Positions 25,040 through 41,671 of a stretch of 64,000 nucleotides of DNA are shown piece by piece. The position numbers and the translations under genes were made by a program. This DNA is from Paulownia fortunei. Its lineage: Eukaryota > Streptophyta > Magnoliopsida > Lamiales > Paulowniaceae. The stretch is from positions 496,001 to 560,000 of the forward strand of contig CM033111.1 of NCBI GenBank assembly GCA_019321725.1. Direction: 5' to 3'. The notes under the pieces are model-generated. The model did no database searches, had not been told where the DNA came from, and was given only the letters and a program-made list of their open reading frames with translations. Within the stretch, counting starts at the first letter, position 1. Each line of letters starts with the position of its first letter.

Positions 25040-27960
25040 ACAGAGAATAATAACTAAATCATACATGCCATGGAATGCATAGAAGAGAACACATGAAGTT
25101 AGAGAGGTTCCAGATACTAAAATAAAACCCAAATTGCATTTAGTCAAGTAAGCCAAAGAAGCAGCACAAACCTAATAAAATTGAAAGAGAATTAAAAGGA
25201 GGGAACCAAAATTTTCATTCCAAACATGTTTGATCATTCAACAATATGAGCAGATTTTATATGTGATTGATTCACCTGAGAACATTTGCTCTGTATACAC
25301 GACCATAGAAAAGCCTTGGGCAATTTTTGTATCCCAGATTAGCAAAGATTGAAGTTATTCCTCAGCAATACAGAATCAAGACTTTCTTTCTATTTCTTTT
25401 TCATCATACAACAGTAAGAACGTTTTGGATGTGATTGCTTCATATAGAAAGAACGTTTTCGGATGTTTTATGAGTTGCGGGCAGGCAACAATATCACACC
25501 TGATGTTCTGGTCTGGACGCATCAAAGTGAACCTTAGTTCGGTGTCTTAACCTTTTTAGCCTCTCTTCCTGTCCATTTGAAGGCAATGAACAAATATAAT
25601 CGTCTGATCATAATATAGCCAGCAAATAAAAGGAAAAATTATATGCCATTAGTAGCTTCATATTTTGATCAGACCTTTCAGCGTTGAGCGGTCATAATCA
25701 TTGAGTGAATAAAATGACCGTGTAGAGATTTAAGTGCCAATGTCTAAAGATGGAAATGGGAACAAAAAAAAAAATACAAAAAAGTTTGAGAATTAATCCT
25801 ACACCACACAGCTTCAAAAGTCAATTTTCACATGGGCCAACTGTTAAGAAAACAAAAACAATATCATATAATTGCTTGAAGAAGGAGAGGGAGAGGAGAG
25901 AGATCTCATTTAATTTTGGGTGAATGGTAAGCTGTACTGGACTTGCATCAATAAAAACACATTACATGCTTTCGTTTGGGTTCTCTTAACATACTTTCTG
26001 GCTGAGAATTAGTGGGGAATTTCTATAGTGGTGATGGTATAACGTTACCAAATTTTTCAAAGTCAATTTGATTTGTAAAAAAATTAAAAATATGTATAAA
26101 AATATTAAATTATTCGAATTCGATATGTGCTCGATTTGATTAAAGTATGTTTAAATTAGACTCGATTAACAATCAAATCAAATTCAAACACAATTTTTTA
26201 AATTTGATAAAAATTCAAATAAATTTGAATTGTAACTGTAACTGCATTCAATTGGTTTACACCTTTGCTAGTGATTGAGATTAATTAGTGGGATGTGATT
26301 TGCTTTCCTAAATATGGAATTCTTTCTTTATAATCTTTAAGGTTGATTGTTTACAGTATTAAGTTTCCTTTGCTTATTTTGTAAGGTTGTCCATGGGATT
26401 TTTGTATTACTTATTTACTCACATTTTATTGGAAAATTTTCAATATTTTTACTACTCTTTCTCTTTGAAATTAGTGACTATTATGATTACAACGTATCAA
26501 GTGAGAATCTTTATAACTTGCTTGTAAAATATTAAATAAAATAATATAAATGCTTACTTTAGCTTATGTCATTGGACGAAACTTTATTGGCTGTTGAATT
26601 TTGTAAATTTCTTGTTAAGAATTAGAAGATTCTACATTGTGAAATCCAATGATAAATTTTCAAGACTAAGAACTTTGCTAAGAATAGTTATCATTTCATT
26701 TGATATGGCTTTTGATGAATAAATATGTTATGTTCTACATATATTTTAATATTTCTGTTCTCACTCCTGAAGAGTGGATAAATGAAAAATCACTTAAACA
26801 AGTTTGTGCTTCTGTTTTAGTTTTCAAGAATATTAATAAAGAAAAAAACGAAGATAATAAAATCAATTAAGTGAGAGGGATACAAGTGACATAACATAAA
26901 AAGACGAGGATGGGGGGCGGCATGCAGTGAACATGTCTGCTTTTGTTGTCTCGGAGTTTATAAGCAGAATTCATTTACTAAAATTAAGTTTGTTTGAATA
27001 GAGACAAACAGTGCACCATCACTCATCAGTCTCCCCACATGGGCACGACGGCTTTCTAAACTCCAAGCAAAGCCCGACCAAATAATAATAGTAATACTAA
27101 ATTGAAAGTTACACTATATAGTTACAAATGTCATGCTAAATTTAGCCTTTGTCACTGTCTCAATCATAAAAGGACATGTTAGTTATGTTATTTCCTCCGT
27201 CATACATGGCAACTTCACAGAATTTAACTCTTGGAAAAAAAAAATTGGTTTCTTGTTTGTAAAAAGTTTTTAGATGATTAAATTGATGGAGAAAGATATA
27301 ATTTAACTGAGGTTATATATGAACCTGGATTTTATTGGAAAAATGGAAGAAATTAACTTTAAAAAAATAAAACATATAATAGTATTGTTTGAAGGAAGAC
27401 AAAATATTTTTTAAGTATTGTATTTACTAAATGTAAGATTAAAACATAAGGCTAATGACAAATTGCAAAAGTATCACTAATTATATCAGAAATTAACATT
27501 TAGAAGAAACAATTAAAAAGTGAATCCCATCTTCTCCGCTCCCATAGCGATTAGTGCCTGACATTGCACTTATTTAATTTAATTTCCTTTTGGTGTTCTA
27601 ATATTGCACTTAGCAAGACATTAACCAACATTATGCAAGAGCTATTTTAGGTTTGTTTATCCATCTGTGTTCGTTCAAGTATTTGTAACTTGATTAATGA
27701 ATATTATTGTTGTTTCATCAAATAATTTATTTGAAATTTTTTTTATCTATATATGAATGAAAATTAATATGGACATATAAAAGGACAAACATGTAAGGGG
27801 AAAGAAACATCAATGATTAAAATAATTTCAACAAGGTGCGATGCATATCATGTTTATCAATGTTTACAATTAAAATTGCAAATGAAACGAGTTAAGTAAT
27901 GGAAAAATAATATGAACGATGCGTAGAGAATACAATATCTTGATTAACTGATATGTATTA
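25040..27960. other. Intergenic region, possible further gene and transposon debris
   Basis: No intact frame. Around 25,530-25,590 the minus strand reads AFKWTGREAKKVKTPN and then a stop, which looks coding-like but is unplaced. The stretch 26,030-26,270 is rich in AATTTGA/TCAAATT words like many decayed hAT-type elements. The rest is AT-rich and featureless to me. Confidence 0.4.
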
Positions 27961-27982
27961 TAAACAAATCAAGTTATTTGAG

Positions 27983-29610
<1,628 letters not shown>

Positions 29611-29720
29611 TGTCGAAGGGTTGAACGAAGAGGGAAAGATATTTTAGTAATTTGAAGACAAAAGAAGAAGTTATTTTGATGATCCTTCTGACTTGGTTGG
29701 AACTTTGGAAGTGTAGCCCC

Positions 29721-29730
29721 AATTTATAAG
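29721..29730 (-). promoter_or_regulatory. TATA box of CCoAOMT-like copy A
   Basis: On the minus strand CTTATAAATT lies about 110 bases before the ATG at 29,610. Position and sequence fit a plant core promoter. Confidence 0.6.
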
Positions 29731-30704
29731 GGCCATTTTTCAGGGTAGTAACGCGTGAACGCCTAAATTGGAAAATGTCAACCCAACTAACCCTTCATTT
29801 AATTATTTATTGACCCCACCCTCCAAAAAAATAAATTATAAAATAAAATAAAATAATAATTTTATTTTTTAAATTTTGGTATAATGCGTTAGTTAGTCAT
29901 GCTGGTTGCCCACCGATACCGCCTCGAGAATTGCATCTTGGAATCAATTTAGAATTTGGATAGTGATGAAGCTCTTAGGTGCATTCTTTGAACATACCAT
30001 TGGTTCTAAACCAAAATAATTACAAGATTTTACATAATATTTAATTAGGATGAATAATTAGAAAAAGAAAATGACTATAATAACCCTGTGATGATAGTTT
30101 GCTTTGGTGCAATGAAATACAATAATTAATGTGGATAATCTCGTTGTTTCCTCATGAATTTGCATAAATTGAAAAAGTCGAAAGCGTAAAATGTATGTAT
30201 AACACATTTTTTTGCTTCTTCATTTGGAATATTAGTATTTTTTTTTTTATGAATAAAAATATTGAATAATGATGTGTCTCTCAAGTGAGTCAAGCACAGT
30301 AAACAACTATATCAAAAATAGGAAATATATTGGCAACATAATTAGACAGTAGTTGATTGTCATTTGTTGTTTGGACGTTGCTTAGGACATCGTCAACCTA
30401 TGCAAATTGTAGAAAAAATTATAAAGATATATATAAACATGATCGTGCCTAATGCTCAAATTATCGGTATTCTTTCTGAATAATGTATGAACAAAGCTTG
30501 CATTACTCACCAACAAACAGACAGATACTAAAGAACATTCAAATTATTTTTCTCCATTACAATATATTTCACAATTGTTTACTAAACACTAAACACAACA
30601 AATTATCTTTTAAATTAGTCATTTGTTTCACAAATCAAAACATATTTTTGGTGAAATGATTTTCAAAACAGGCACATGACAACTCAAGGGTAGATGGGTA
30701 TTCA

Positions 30705-31080
30705 CAGGGATGATAATGGGGCAAATCCAAGTTGGATATTTCTATATCCATCTCTATTTGAAGCGGATTTTAACAATATAAACGAGTCTAAATTGAATTC
30801 TGAGTTTTTTATTTTTTAAATTTGACTTATTTATTTAAAAAAAAACAAATATATTTATATAATATTTAAAAAAAATTGATTTTTTAGGAAGTTTGAAACT
30901 ATTATTTTTACAAAATATAATCTTTAACAATTTTAAAATTATAAAGCGAATTATCTATTTGAATCTAGGTTTAGGATATGTCTGAATCTGAGTTTATGAA
31001 TTTGAGTTCGTAAAAATTTTAATGGGTCGAGTTTTAAATTCAAATAAATACAACCCAAAATTAACCAATTATCATCTCTA
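30705..31080. mobile_element. Non-autonomous hAT-like element (MITE)
   Basis: The left end reads CAGGGATGATAATGG and the right end, reversed, TAGAGATGATAATTGG: terminal inverted repeats with a shared GATGATAAT core. The flanking octamers GGTATTCA (30,697-30,704) and GATATTTA (31,081-31,088) match at six of eight positions, as expected for an aged 8-bp hAT target duplication. The 376-bp interior has no coding capacity. Confidence 0.65.
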
Positions 31081-31089
31081 GATATTTAA

Positions 31090-34000
31090 TATTCTTTAAT
31101 GGACGGAGAGTTTGGAGAATTTTCGAACTAAGTTAGTGAGAAATCAAATAATGTCTTGAGAAAAAAAAAAAAGAAAATCACTAATTGAAGAGCTGAGAAA
31201 GTATATTTTATTTCTAGGAAAAGGAGATTTATTCACAATAAATTGTTCAAAGTTTGGGGCTTAATAAAGTTGAGGAAAAGGTCAACATGCTTTCATTGAT
31301 GGAAAGAGTCAAAGTCTGTTTTTTCTTCCCTTCCTTGTTTTCTTTTTGACGGGTTCAAAAATTTGTTGGAAATGCATATAATAGAGTTAGTTGGTCGACC
31401 ACCACACACCGTAGTTGAATTCCATACAGTCATCACTTACAATTTATTTAAAAATAGGGTTTTTTTTTATTCGTTTCAGTATAATTATTTGTGGTATTTT
31501 AAAAAAAAAGTAATTAGTTTAATTGACGATCCCTTATCATATTACAGTAATATTTGTGAACAAAACTTAAGTATAATCTTCCAAAAACTCGAGATCTTGT
31601 AAAATTAGTGTCTTTAGTGAAATTTATATTTGGTTACATTTTTGGATTAATTATGTTTAAAACGTTAATTTCACCTAATCACTAATAATTGGGATTCTTG
31701 ATTTCACCTAATCACTATTAACAGGCTCATTTTATACGCTGCATTGACTTTCACCTGCTGCTAATTGGAATTTTTCTTTTTTCTATTATTTTCCCTTTAA
31801 GAAGCTACCTTTTTTTTGTATTTTTTGATAATTAATTGATTAGGCTTGAATACCCTCGAATACAGACTATGAAATTTCCTTTGGTTTTCAATTTATAAAA
31901 AAAATCAGAAAAAAAAAATATTATTGAAACTTATAAGAGGACAAAAATGAAGCAAAGTTTTGTTGAGATTTAATGTTGTCTACTGACCAATGACTCCAAC
32001 TGCTGACCTTACTGTGTTTCCTGGGTGATATCGGAACTTCGCTGAACAAACAATTTCCAACCTAAAATATATTTAAATATAATTTCCACTATATTATCAA
32101 ATTTCTGGGTCAATCCATTTTTATTCCACATTCTATATTCCATGTTATGATAAGGACCTCCCCTAGTAAGTGACGGTTTGACTTTGATTCATGGAAGACA
32201 TAATTATTCTAAGTAAAATTATCTATATACCATAATTTATTATGATGTGTTGATATTTGAACTCGTATCATATTAATGGTTCGAATTAATCTCCTTCTCA
32301 CTTTCCTCATTCTCTTAGTCACAAGGAGAATTAAGAAAGTCAATTGAAAAACTAAAATTTAAATTGAGGAGAAATTTTATATTATCTATTTAAGTATTAT
32401 TCAAATTAGTTTGTGAATTATTGACCGTATACGTTGTAAAATTAATTTCGACATATTAAAAAAAAGCATATATATATATATATATGATAGAATTTTAATC
32501 ATAGCATAGGACTCTACTAACTTAGTAGGTAACATCTCATCAATTTAAAATAAAATGTAAAACATAATTCAAATTTGAGTTTGACGTAACAAAATTTTAG
32601 TATTTAAATTCGAAATAATAAAAATATTAATTTAATTTTTTTGCAAAATTTTCACATAATTTTTTTTATTCAAATTTAGTGAAGTTAAATCGCACAACTT
32701 GTTTTTGGAAATCGATCTCCCGAGATTGTAGATCAACGATTTATTCTTTTGAAACCAGTTTTTCGAATGCTTTGTTCGTCTTAGCTATCAAGTTTAAACC
32801 GTACGTCATATTGGAATTTGGTTACTGCTCAAACTACCAAAAAAAAAAAATAATAAATAAAGTTTATTTTTGCTCACGTTTTGACTTCATTGAATGGGTT
32901 TAAAGTCTAAGTTTTCGCCATCTTTATCCTATAAATTATTGATTGGGAAATAAAAGGACAAAAAAAGTCGCTGAAAGAAGGCGTAAAGTACAGGAATGTT
33001 TGTTGGCCTAATCTGTGGTGGAAAATTTTGCATGTTTCTGGTGGATGTTAATGTTTCGCTGAACCTTCAACTATGTCATTTGTGACCTCATTTTAGGGGA
33101 AATTAGGTATGCATTTGGAAACTCTAATAATATCATCACATGACGACAAACTAGCTTTGTTTTAGTGGAACGATCAACTGAATCATTACATAAATATATT
33201 AATTATTATTTTTATTGTATTTTTTTTTTAAGTGAATTGAATATACTTTTACAACAATTGAGAATATCATTTTTTTTTGAGTGGATTGATTATATACATC
33301 ACTACCATGTCATAAATATCAATCATTAGCTACTACATCACTCAACAATCAATCTTTAACAACTAATAACAATCCACAATCAACTAACAACTATTATTAT
33401 GAAATTAGATAAAGACTCACACTGTATTTGAGAAATCCAAGATCTCATTGTCTTGGGATCTCCTAGTTTGAGCTTTGTTGTTTGAGCTAAGCAAATATCA
33501 AACAATAATTAATATATACCAATTACAACTATTAATGACTAATTAATTACTATTAAAATAGACAAACAAATTAATTAAAAATCAAGTTTTTGCATATTCC
33601 TGTCACTGGCTTCAACACAAAGAAAAAGTGAACCCCACTATCTAGGTAATTTCATAAAAGCTAGCATTGGACAATAAAAATTGTGACATAATAAGTTTCC
33701 ATATGAAGTCAATTTTGATTTACACAAGAATTGGAGAAGGCATATATATTGTTGAACTATTTTACAAAACACAGTTTACCAAACTAATATCAGATGAACA
33801 TGATCAATATTATTTGTATTAAATTCAGAATGAGAGTTTGCCAAGATTAGCTTATATTTACTTTATATTTATATTACTAATGCCTGGAATCCAAGAAATA
33901 TGAATACTAAAAACTCTATTAAATCAACTTATTGTATGGTGATCAGTAGTAATCTTACTTTGATATAGTTAGTGTTTGGGCTGAATTTTAGAATATATAA

Positions 34001-34830
34001 CTGATGCCATAGGAATTAACCCTAAAATACTGGGCTTAGTTAGTTGGGTCGAGCTAGTGTAGGTCGGATGTATGTACTTGGATCGGCTGAAGTCTAAGGT
34101 TGTGATTAAGGTTGGGATGGGATGATTCAAGTAGTATGTCCTAACCTATTATGAAGACTTAATTGGCGATTTACCTTTGCTTTTTACTAGTATATTGTGT
34201 CAAATCTTTGATATTTGCTTCATCAATACTCTTTTTATTTCCACAATTATATATTTACACTTTGTTAACTTCTCTTTATTTCTTGTTCTTTAGTTCTATA
34301 ACTTTTTAAAAGTATTGAATGCTATTTGGGATGATTTTGTTAAAAAGACACATTTATTAATGCTCATACGGAAATTGGTAACACTTTGATAGGTGATTGT
34401 TGTTTTTGAACATGATTTCAGTGTTAATTAGAACAGTCAAAAGGTGGATTTATGGGTGATAACCCTAATTGAAAATCAAGATTTTGTAGTCCTTTTTTCT
34501 TTTTTTTTTTTGTTGCTCATCTGTTTATTTTATTTTATTTATTTGTTTATTTTTATGCAACTCTTCTTGAATGTTTTTCCATGATCTTTCTAATGTGTCC
34601 TTCCATTCCTTGATAGAGTGTGGAGGGGTAAAAAGAGTTATTTTGTCCAATCAGAATATATATTAAGACAATCGAATAAAGTAAAATAAACTGTTACATA
34701 TATAAAATGAGCAAATTACCAAATAAAAAATATAATATTTCAGAAAAAAATACAAGAAAAGCCTCAAAAGAACTGCTTTAAGGTAGAACGTAATTATTTT
34801 GCAAATACAAACGGAAATATATTTAAATTT
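31090..34830. other. Spacer between the methyltransferase genes
   Basis: AT-rich with an (AT)n run at 32,468-32,485 and several poly-A/T runs. Open frames at 31,363-31,602 and 32,679-32,903 lack family resemblance. I see no third methyltransferase copy and no clear gene fragment. Confidence 0.5.
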
Positions 34831-34835
34831 TCATT

Positions 34836-37329
<2,494 letters not shown>

Positions 37330-37423
37330 CTTTGACGGGATAAATAAAGCAGAATGAACTTAGAAAATGGAGATACTCCTATATGATCTTATTCCTCTGT
37401 TTTCCTCAGTGCTCGAACTTATG

Positions 37424-37434
37424 CTTATTTATAG
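37424..37434 (-). promoter_or_regulatory. TATA box of CCoAOMT-like copy B
   Basis: CTATAAATAAG on the minus strand, about 95 bases before the ATG at 37,329, parallel to the placement in copy A. The conserved core promoter suggests this copy was transcribed at least until recently. Confidence 0.6.
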
Positions 37435-37439
37435 TAGAA

Positions 37440-40400
37440 TTTTAAGGCAGAAAATATTCTCATGCGTAAAATTGAAATATAATGGTTAGGTAGGGAGTTG
37501 GGGGTGACCGGTGGTTGTCTTCTTACGTCCCCAGCAGTCCACGGCCAGCAAAATTAACTCTATTTCTAAGTTCATTAATTAATTTTTAATTTCCTACTAC
37601 AAATTAATTTTAGTAAAAATTGTATCATACCGACAGTAAAAATTCATCATATTTTAATAATTAGTTTTTTGAAAAGTTCTTAGTCAATAGGTTTGGTAAA
37701 GGGCCATTATCCAATAGTAGTTTTTCATCTATATGATATGCAATTTTGAAAACTTCCTCTATGTAATCTTCTCATAAGAGGGAGTCCAAGATTTGCTCAT
37801 AAGAGGGTAGTTCAATATTGAAGTTTAAATTTAGTTAATATATGCTTTTTTGGTCGATTATCTATATAAAAAAGATTAGGTTACTCGTCCGTTGGTGAGA
37901 GATGAGAAATAATAAATGAATAAACAAATAAATATTTCTAATTAATTATACAGATATAAGTTTTTCTCATATTCAGAAACCACACAAATATAAAATATTT
38001 TTTCTTAATATTTTATTCGTTGAAAATCACAATCCTAACGGATTGTAATATCGATCCAAGTCCATTAATTACAACCATTTTCAATTGTCAAGACCCTAAA
38101 AGTGGTGAAATTACTAGTAAATCAAAAACATTATTTGGTGCTATTATCTTTTTTAATTATTATTGTCTTGAATCTTTAGATTTTAATACCTTCTCCAGAT
38201 TCTCCCAAAGTATCTGTCTGTTTTACATTAAGCAAGCTTTTCTGCATGCATGTGCATTGCTTGATATAAAAATTGGCACACATCTACGTACAGTCTGTTT
38301 GTTATTAACGTGAAAGTTGAAACAGATTCTGCACTAATAATTATTTATTTGTGTGTTTTTTTAATGCTTCTTTCAGGTCAATAATTCTTTAATTTTCAAC
38401 AAAAAAAAACTAATTTATAACATTAATTGCAACAAATCTAGTTGTGTCGCATGCATGCCAACTTCCTCAAGTTCCTAACCATGTTGAAGATTCATTTTTT
38501 TTATGTAAAGGTTTTAAAGAAAAAAAAAACTTAAAGGTTTTGTTATAATAAAAACTTGTATATACATATAGAGTTTATGTACATATATGTATAACCTAAA
38601 AATGCTTTTGAACTTTTCTGAACTTAATTACAAGGTCGATTTTTTAGTGATACTGAATTATATTTAAGAAATTTTGAAACATTGAAAGGTATTTTATTCA
38701 AATGAAAAATAAAATGGTGAACATAATTTATTACGATTTTTTGCTTTGCAATTTTCGCATTGAATTCTACATCCAAAGGAAATGGTCGCAAAGAGTTGGT
38801 AAAATCAAATTCTTTATATAATCAATCACTGTAATTGAATATTTAAAAAATGGTAAATAAGTCCAAAAGAAAGAACCATTTGACAGCCAAGACTCACCTA
38901 AGATGATTGGAAAAGATTGCAGTTTGTCTTACAATAGTCCAAATGCATCACTAAGTCAACGTGAAAAGTCGTCAACCATTGAGTTTCATAGAATTAATTA
39001 TTACTAAAAGCAATTAGGCTATTGTGGATTCTCTCCAAACATTATTGGTGGAGTTTGATCGAATCAATGACGAAGTTGTCTGTACTATATAGATTGTACT
39101 AGTGAAGGTGATGTTGTTCTTATTTCTCTATTTTAAGACTATACAAGTATTAAGTATTATATAACTGGCTTTTACATTGTCATCGAATTATTTCTATTTT
39201 TCATATTTTATAACTTAAATAATTTTTTATAAAACTTTCTACTTTAAACTAAATGGAAATTATACAATATGGTTTGGTGGAATTGTTTTTGCGCAATACA
39301 TGTAATTTTGAAAGGTAAAATTATCAAATCATATTTAGTGATTTAAAAGTCATAATTTTCATGTTAATTTATGGCTTTTTATTATTTTTTTCAACATATA
39401 TATACTACGTGTGGATCCTGGTTTAAAAATATTAAAAATAATACCCAAAATTATGTCATTTAAAGTGAAAATAATGTTTTTTAACTACTTTCTTCATGAA
39501 AATTCAAGACTTGAACTTAGGGTATATAAGGTTCCTACACTATTTAATGATGTATGTTAACTAGTTAATTAATTACTTGTATATTTACTTTACAATACCA
39601 CTTGATTAATTCAAGGTTTGGTCCAACAAACCAATCAAATAGCGTGAAAATTTGTCATCAACCAATGAAGGAAAAAACTCGTTAGTTCCTAGAAGATTAG
39701 TACCTCAAATCTTATTTTACTTAAACCTTTCAACAAACATTCACATGATAGGTCCACATATTGTGCAATGACTAGTGACCAGCCAATGAAATGCCAATCT
39801 GTAATTAGCTAGGATTAGAAATGTTTGGACTCAAGTGGAAAATATTTATATATTTTTAGTTCATAAGGTCTTCTATCTTAATTTTCATATTATCAATAAC
39901 AATAATAACAATAATAATAATAATAATAATATAAACAAATCATAAAAGTTGAAATTGGAATCAAGAATTATTCTAAGATAAAAAAAAATTGGGATTACTG
40001 ATCGGATTTGGTGAACTGCTCCCGTTTTAACATTTTTTTTATTTTAAACACTAATAACTACTATATTTATTATATGCATACATACATAATACTGATAGCC
40101 CAGCTGAACCAATCATCTTCTTTAACTTGCCTTATGCTTGCATAATAAAAATATACTTTTACTACGTCAAATGAGTTGATTTTTTGAATGTGATGGATGA
40201 AAGTGAAAGAAGCACGTTATGAGTGGATTGACCGGCTTAATATTAATTAACCCTATTTTTATCGGAATGTAGTCTATTCTAATACTCAATACAAATTCAG
40301 GATAACTATAAATTGCTTACCAACTCACATGTTTTTGACTATTTAATTTTAAGAGTATTAGATTTAGAACTCACTAATTTGGTAAACGATATTGTTTATT

Positions 40401-41600
40401 TCTTTGCCAAGGATAATGTTGAAGTGAAATGTTAATAGATTAGAATTTAGTTATTTAGAGGTATTTGCTAAGCTCATTAAAAGATTTTATAAGATATTTT
40501 TTAATTAGATCTTATTTTGAATATAAGATGTTGAAGTATTTTAATAAAATAAAAATAATGACAATTTTAATATAATTGAAATTAAAAAAATATTTAAGAT
40601 CTTGAAAACTCCTTCCTTTGTTTAAGAAGAACTTAATCATGAGTTCGGCTACTTGATAAGCAGCTTGCACATACAATCTAGTTAGTCATGAGTTCAAGTT
40701 AGCTGTAGGAAATTGAAATGAAACCAATCGATATCCTTCTTTCAAAATAAGAAAAAAAAGCTAAACCGTAACTTGGCGATGGTTTGAATCAGTCATGACC
40801 AATGAAGTCGGCTTTAATTGTATTTCATACTCATCAAAAATATTATGAATATCTTAATTTAGCTTGCCTCACCTTATTTACGCTCTACTCGGTCTTTATA
40901 AACGTGTATGTTTTCCAACTTTTTCTTTTGATTATTCTACAGTAGTAAGTTTTTGTGCAATCAAATTAATTGTAGTGAGCTCACACATTAAGAAATGTTA
41001 ACAAACAAGCAGTAAGTATGCTCCAAAATGGATTTGAACTTTTCTTGCACCTCTTTTGATGGATTATACACAAGCTAAATACGAAGTTCACCACTGAAAC
41101 AAATTATTGCTCATAGCAAAGGAGGGAAGACACATCCCCAGAACTTGTAAATCTTCCTGAATAATTTAAAGTTATATAGCATGACAAATATATTAAAATA
41201 GACAGGTTATGTATACCATCTGCAGTTAAAAGCTTTTGGACATCACTTCGACCTGCCCTCTGGAAAATGGGTTTCGACAACAGAATTTTCAAAAACAGCA
41301 AAAAAGTGTGAAAACCTCTGTCAATATTGGTCAGCGTACTCTGTCACAATTGAAGGTAAACTTTTTGAATAGAAACTACAACCCACCAATTAATTTGCTT
41401 TTCATACAGAAATTTTACTTACAAAAGTTCCTGTCAGGGGAAAGTTATCAACTATACACTCATTTTCTAGCAACAATTTCTGGCTGACATGGTAGCTGAA
41501 ACTGCAAATATTTCCAGCAGGAGAAAGTCATTTACTGTGTAACTATTGTTCTTTATAACATTTCTACTTGAAATCATGGCCGTAATTATCTAATTTACTT
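37440..41600. other. Intergenic region; weak SINE-like trace near 40,640
   Basis: No gene recognised. At 40,640-40,760 GGCTACTTGATAAGCAGCTT, then GTCATGAGTTCAAGTT and an A-run recall the A box, B box and tail of a tRNA-derived SINE, but the match is loose. An ATAATA microsatellite lies at 39,895-39,930. The open frame at 38,020-38,313 has no recognisable homology. Confidence 0.4.
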
Positions 41601-41671
41601 CATATATATCCAGGGATCGTTCAAAAAGAATGAATATGAATGTACAAAATTGCAAAAGCAGGCCTAGAGAC

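Noticed and set aside
26030..26270. Another hAT-like MITE
   Set aside because: The putative ends TAGTGGTGATGG and the reverse of CACCTTTGCTAG align poorly and no 8-bp duplication was found.
40640..40760. Second SINE
   Set aside because: The B-box-like GAGTTCAAG is present, but the A box is weak and no target duplication was found, so it is only noted in the intergenic entry.
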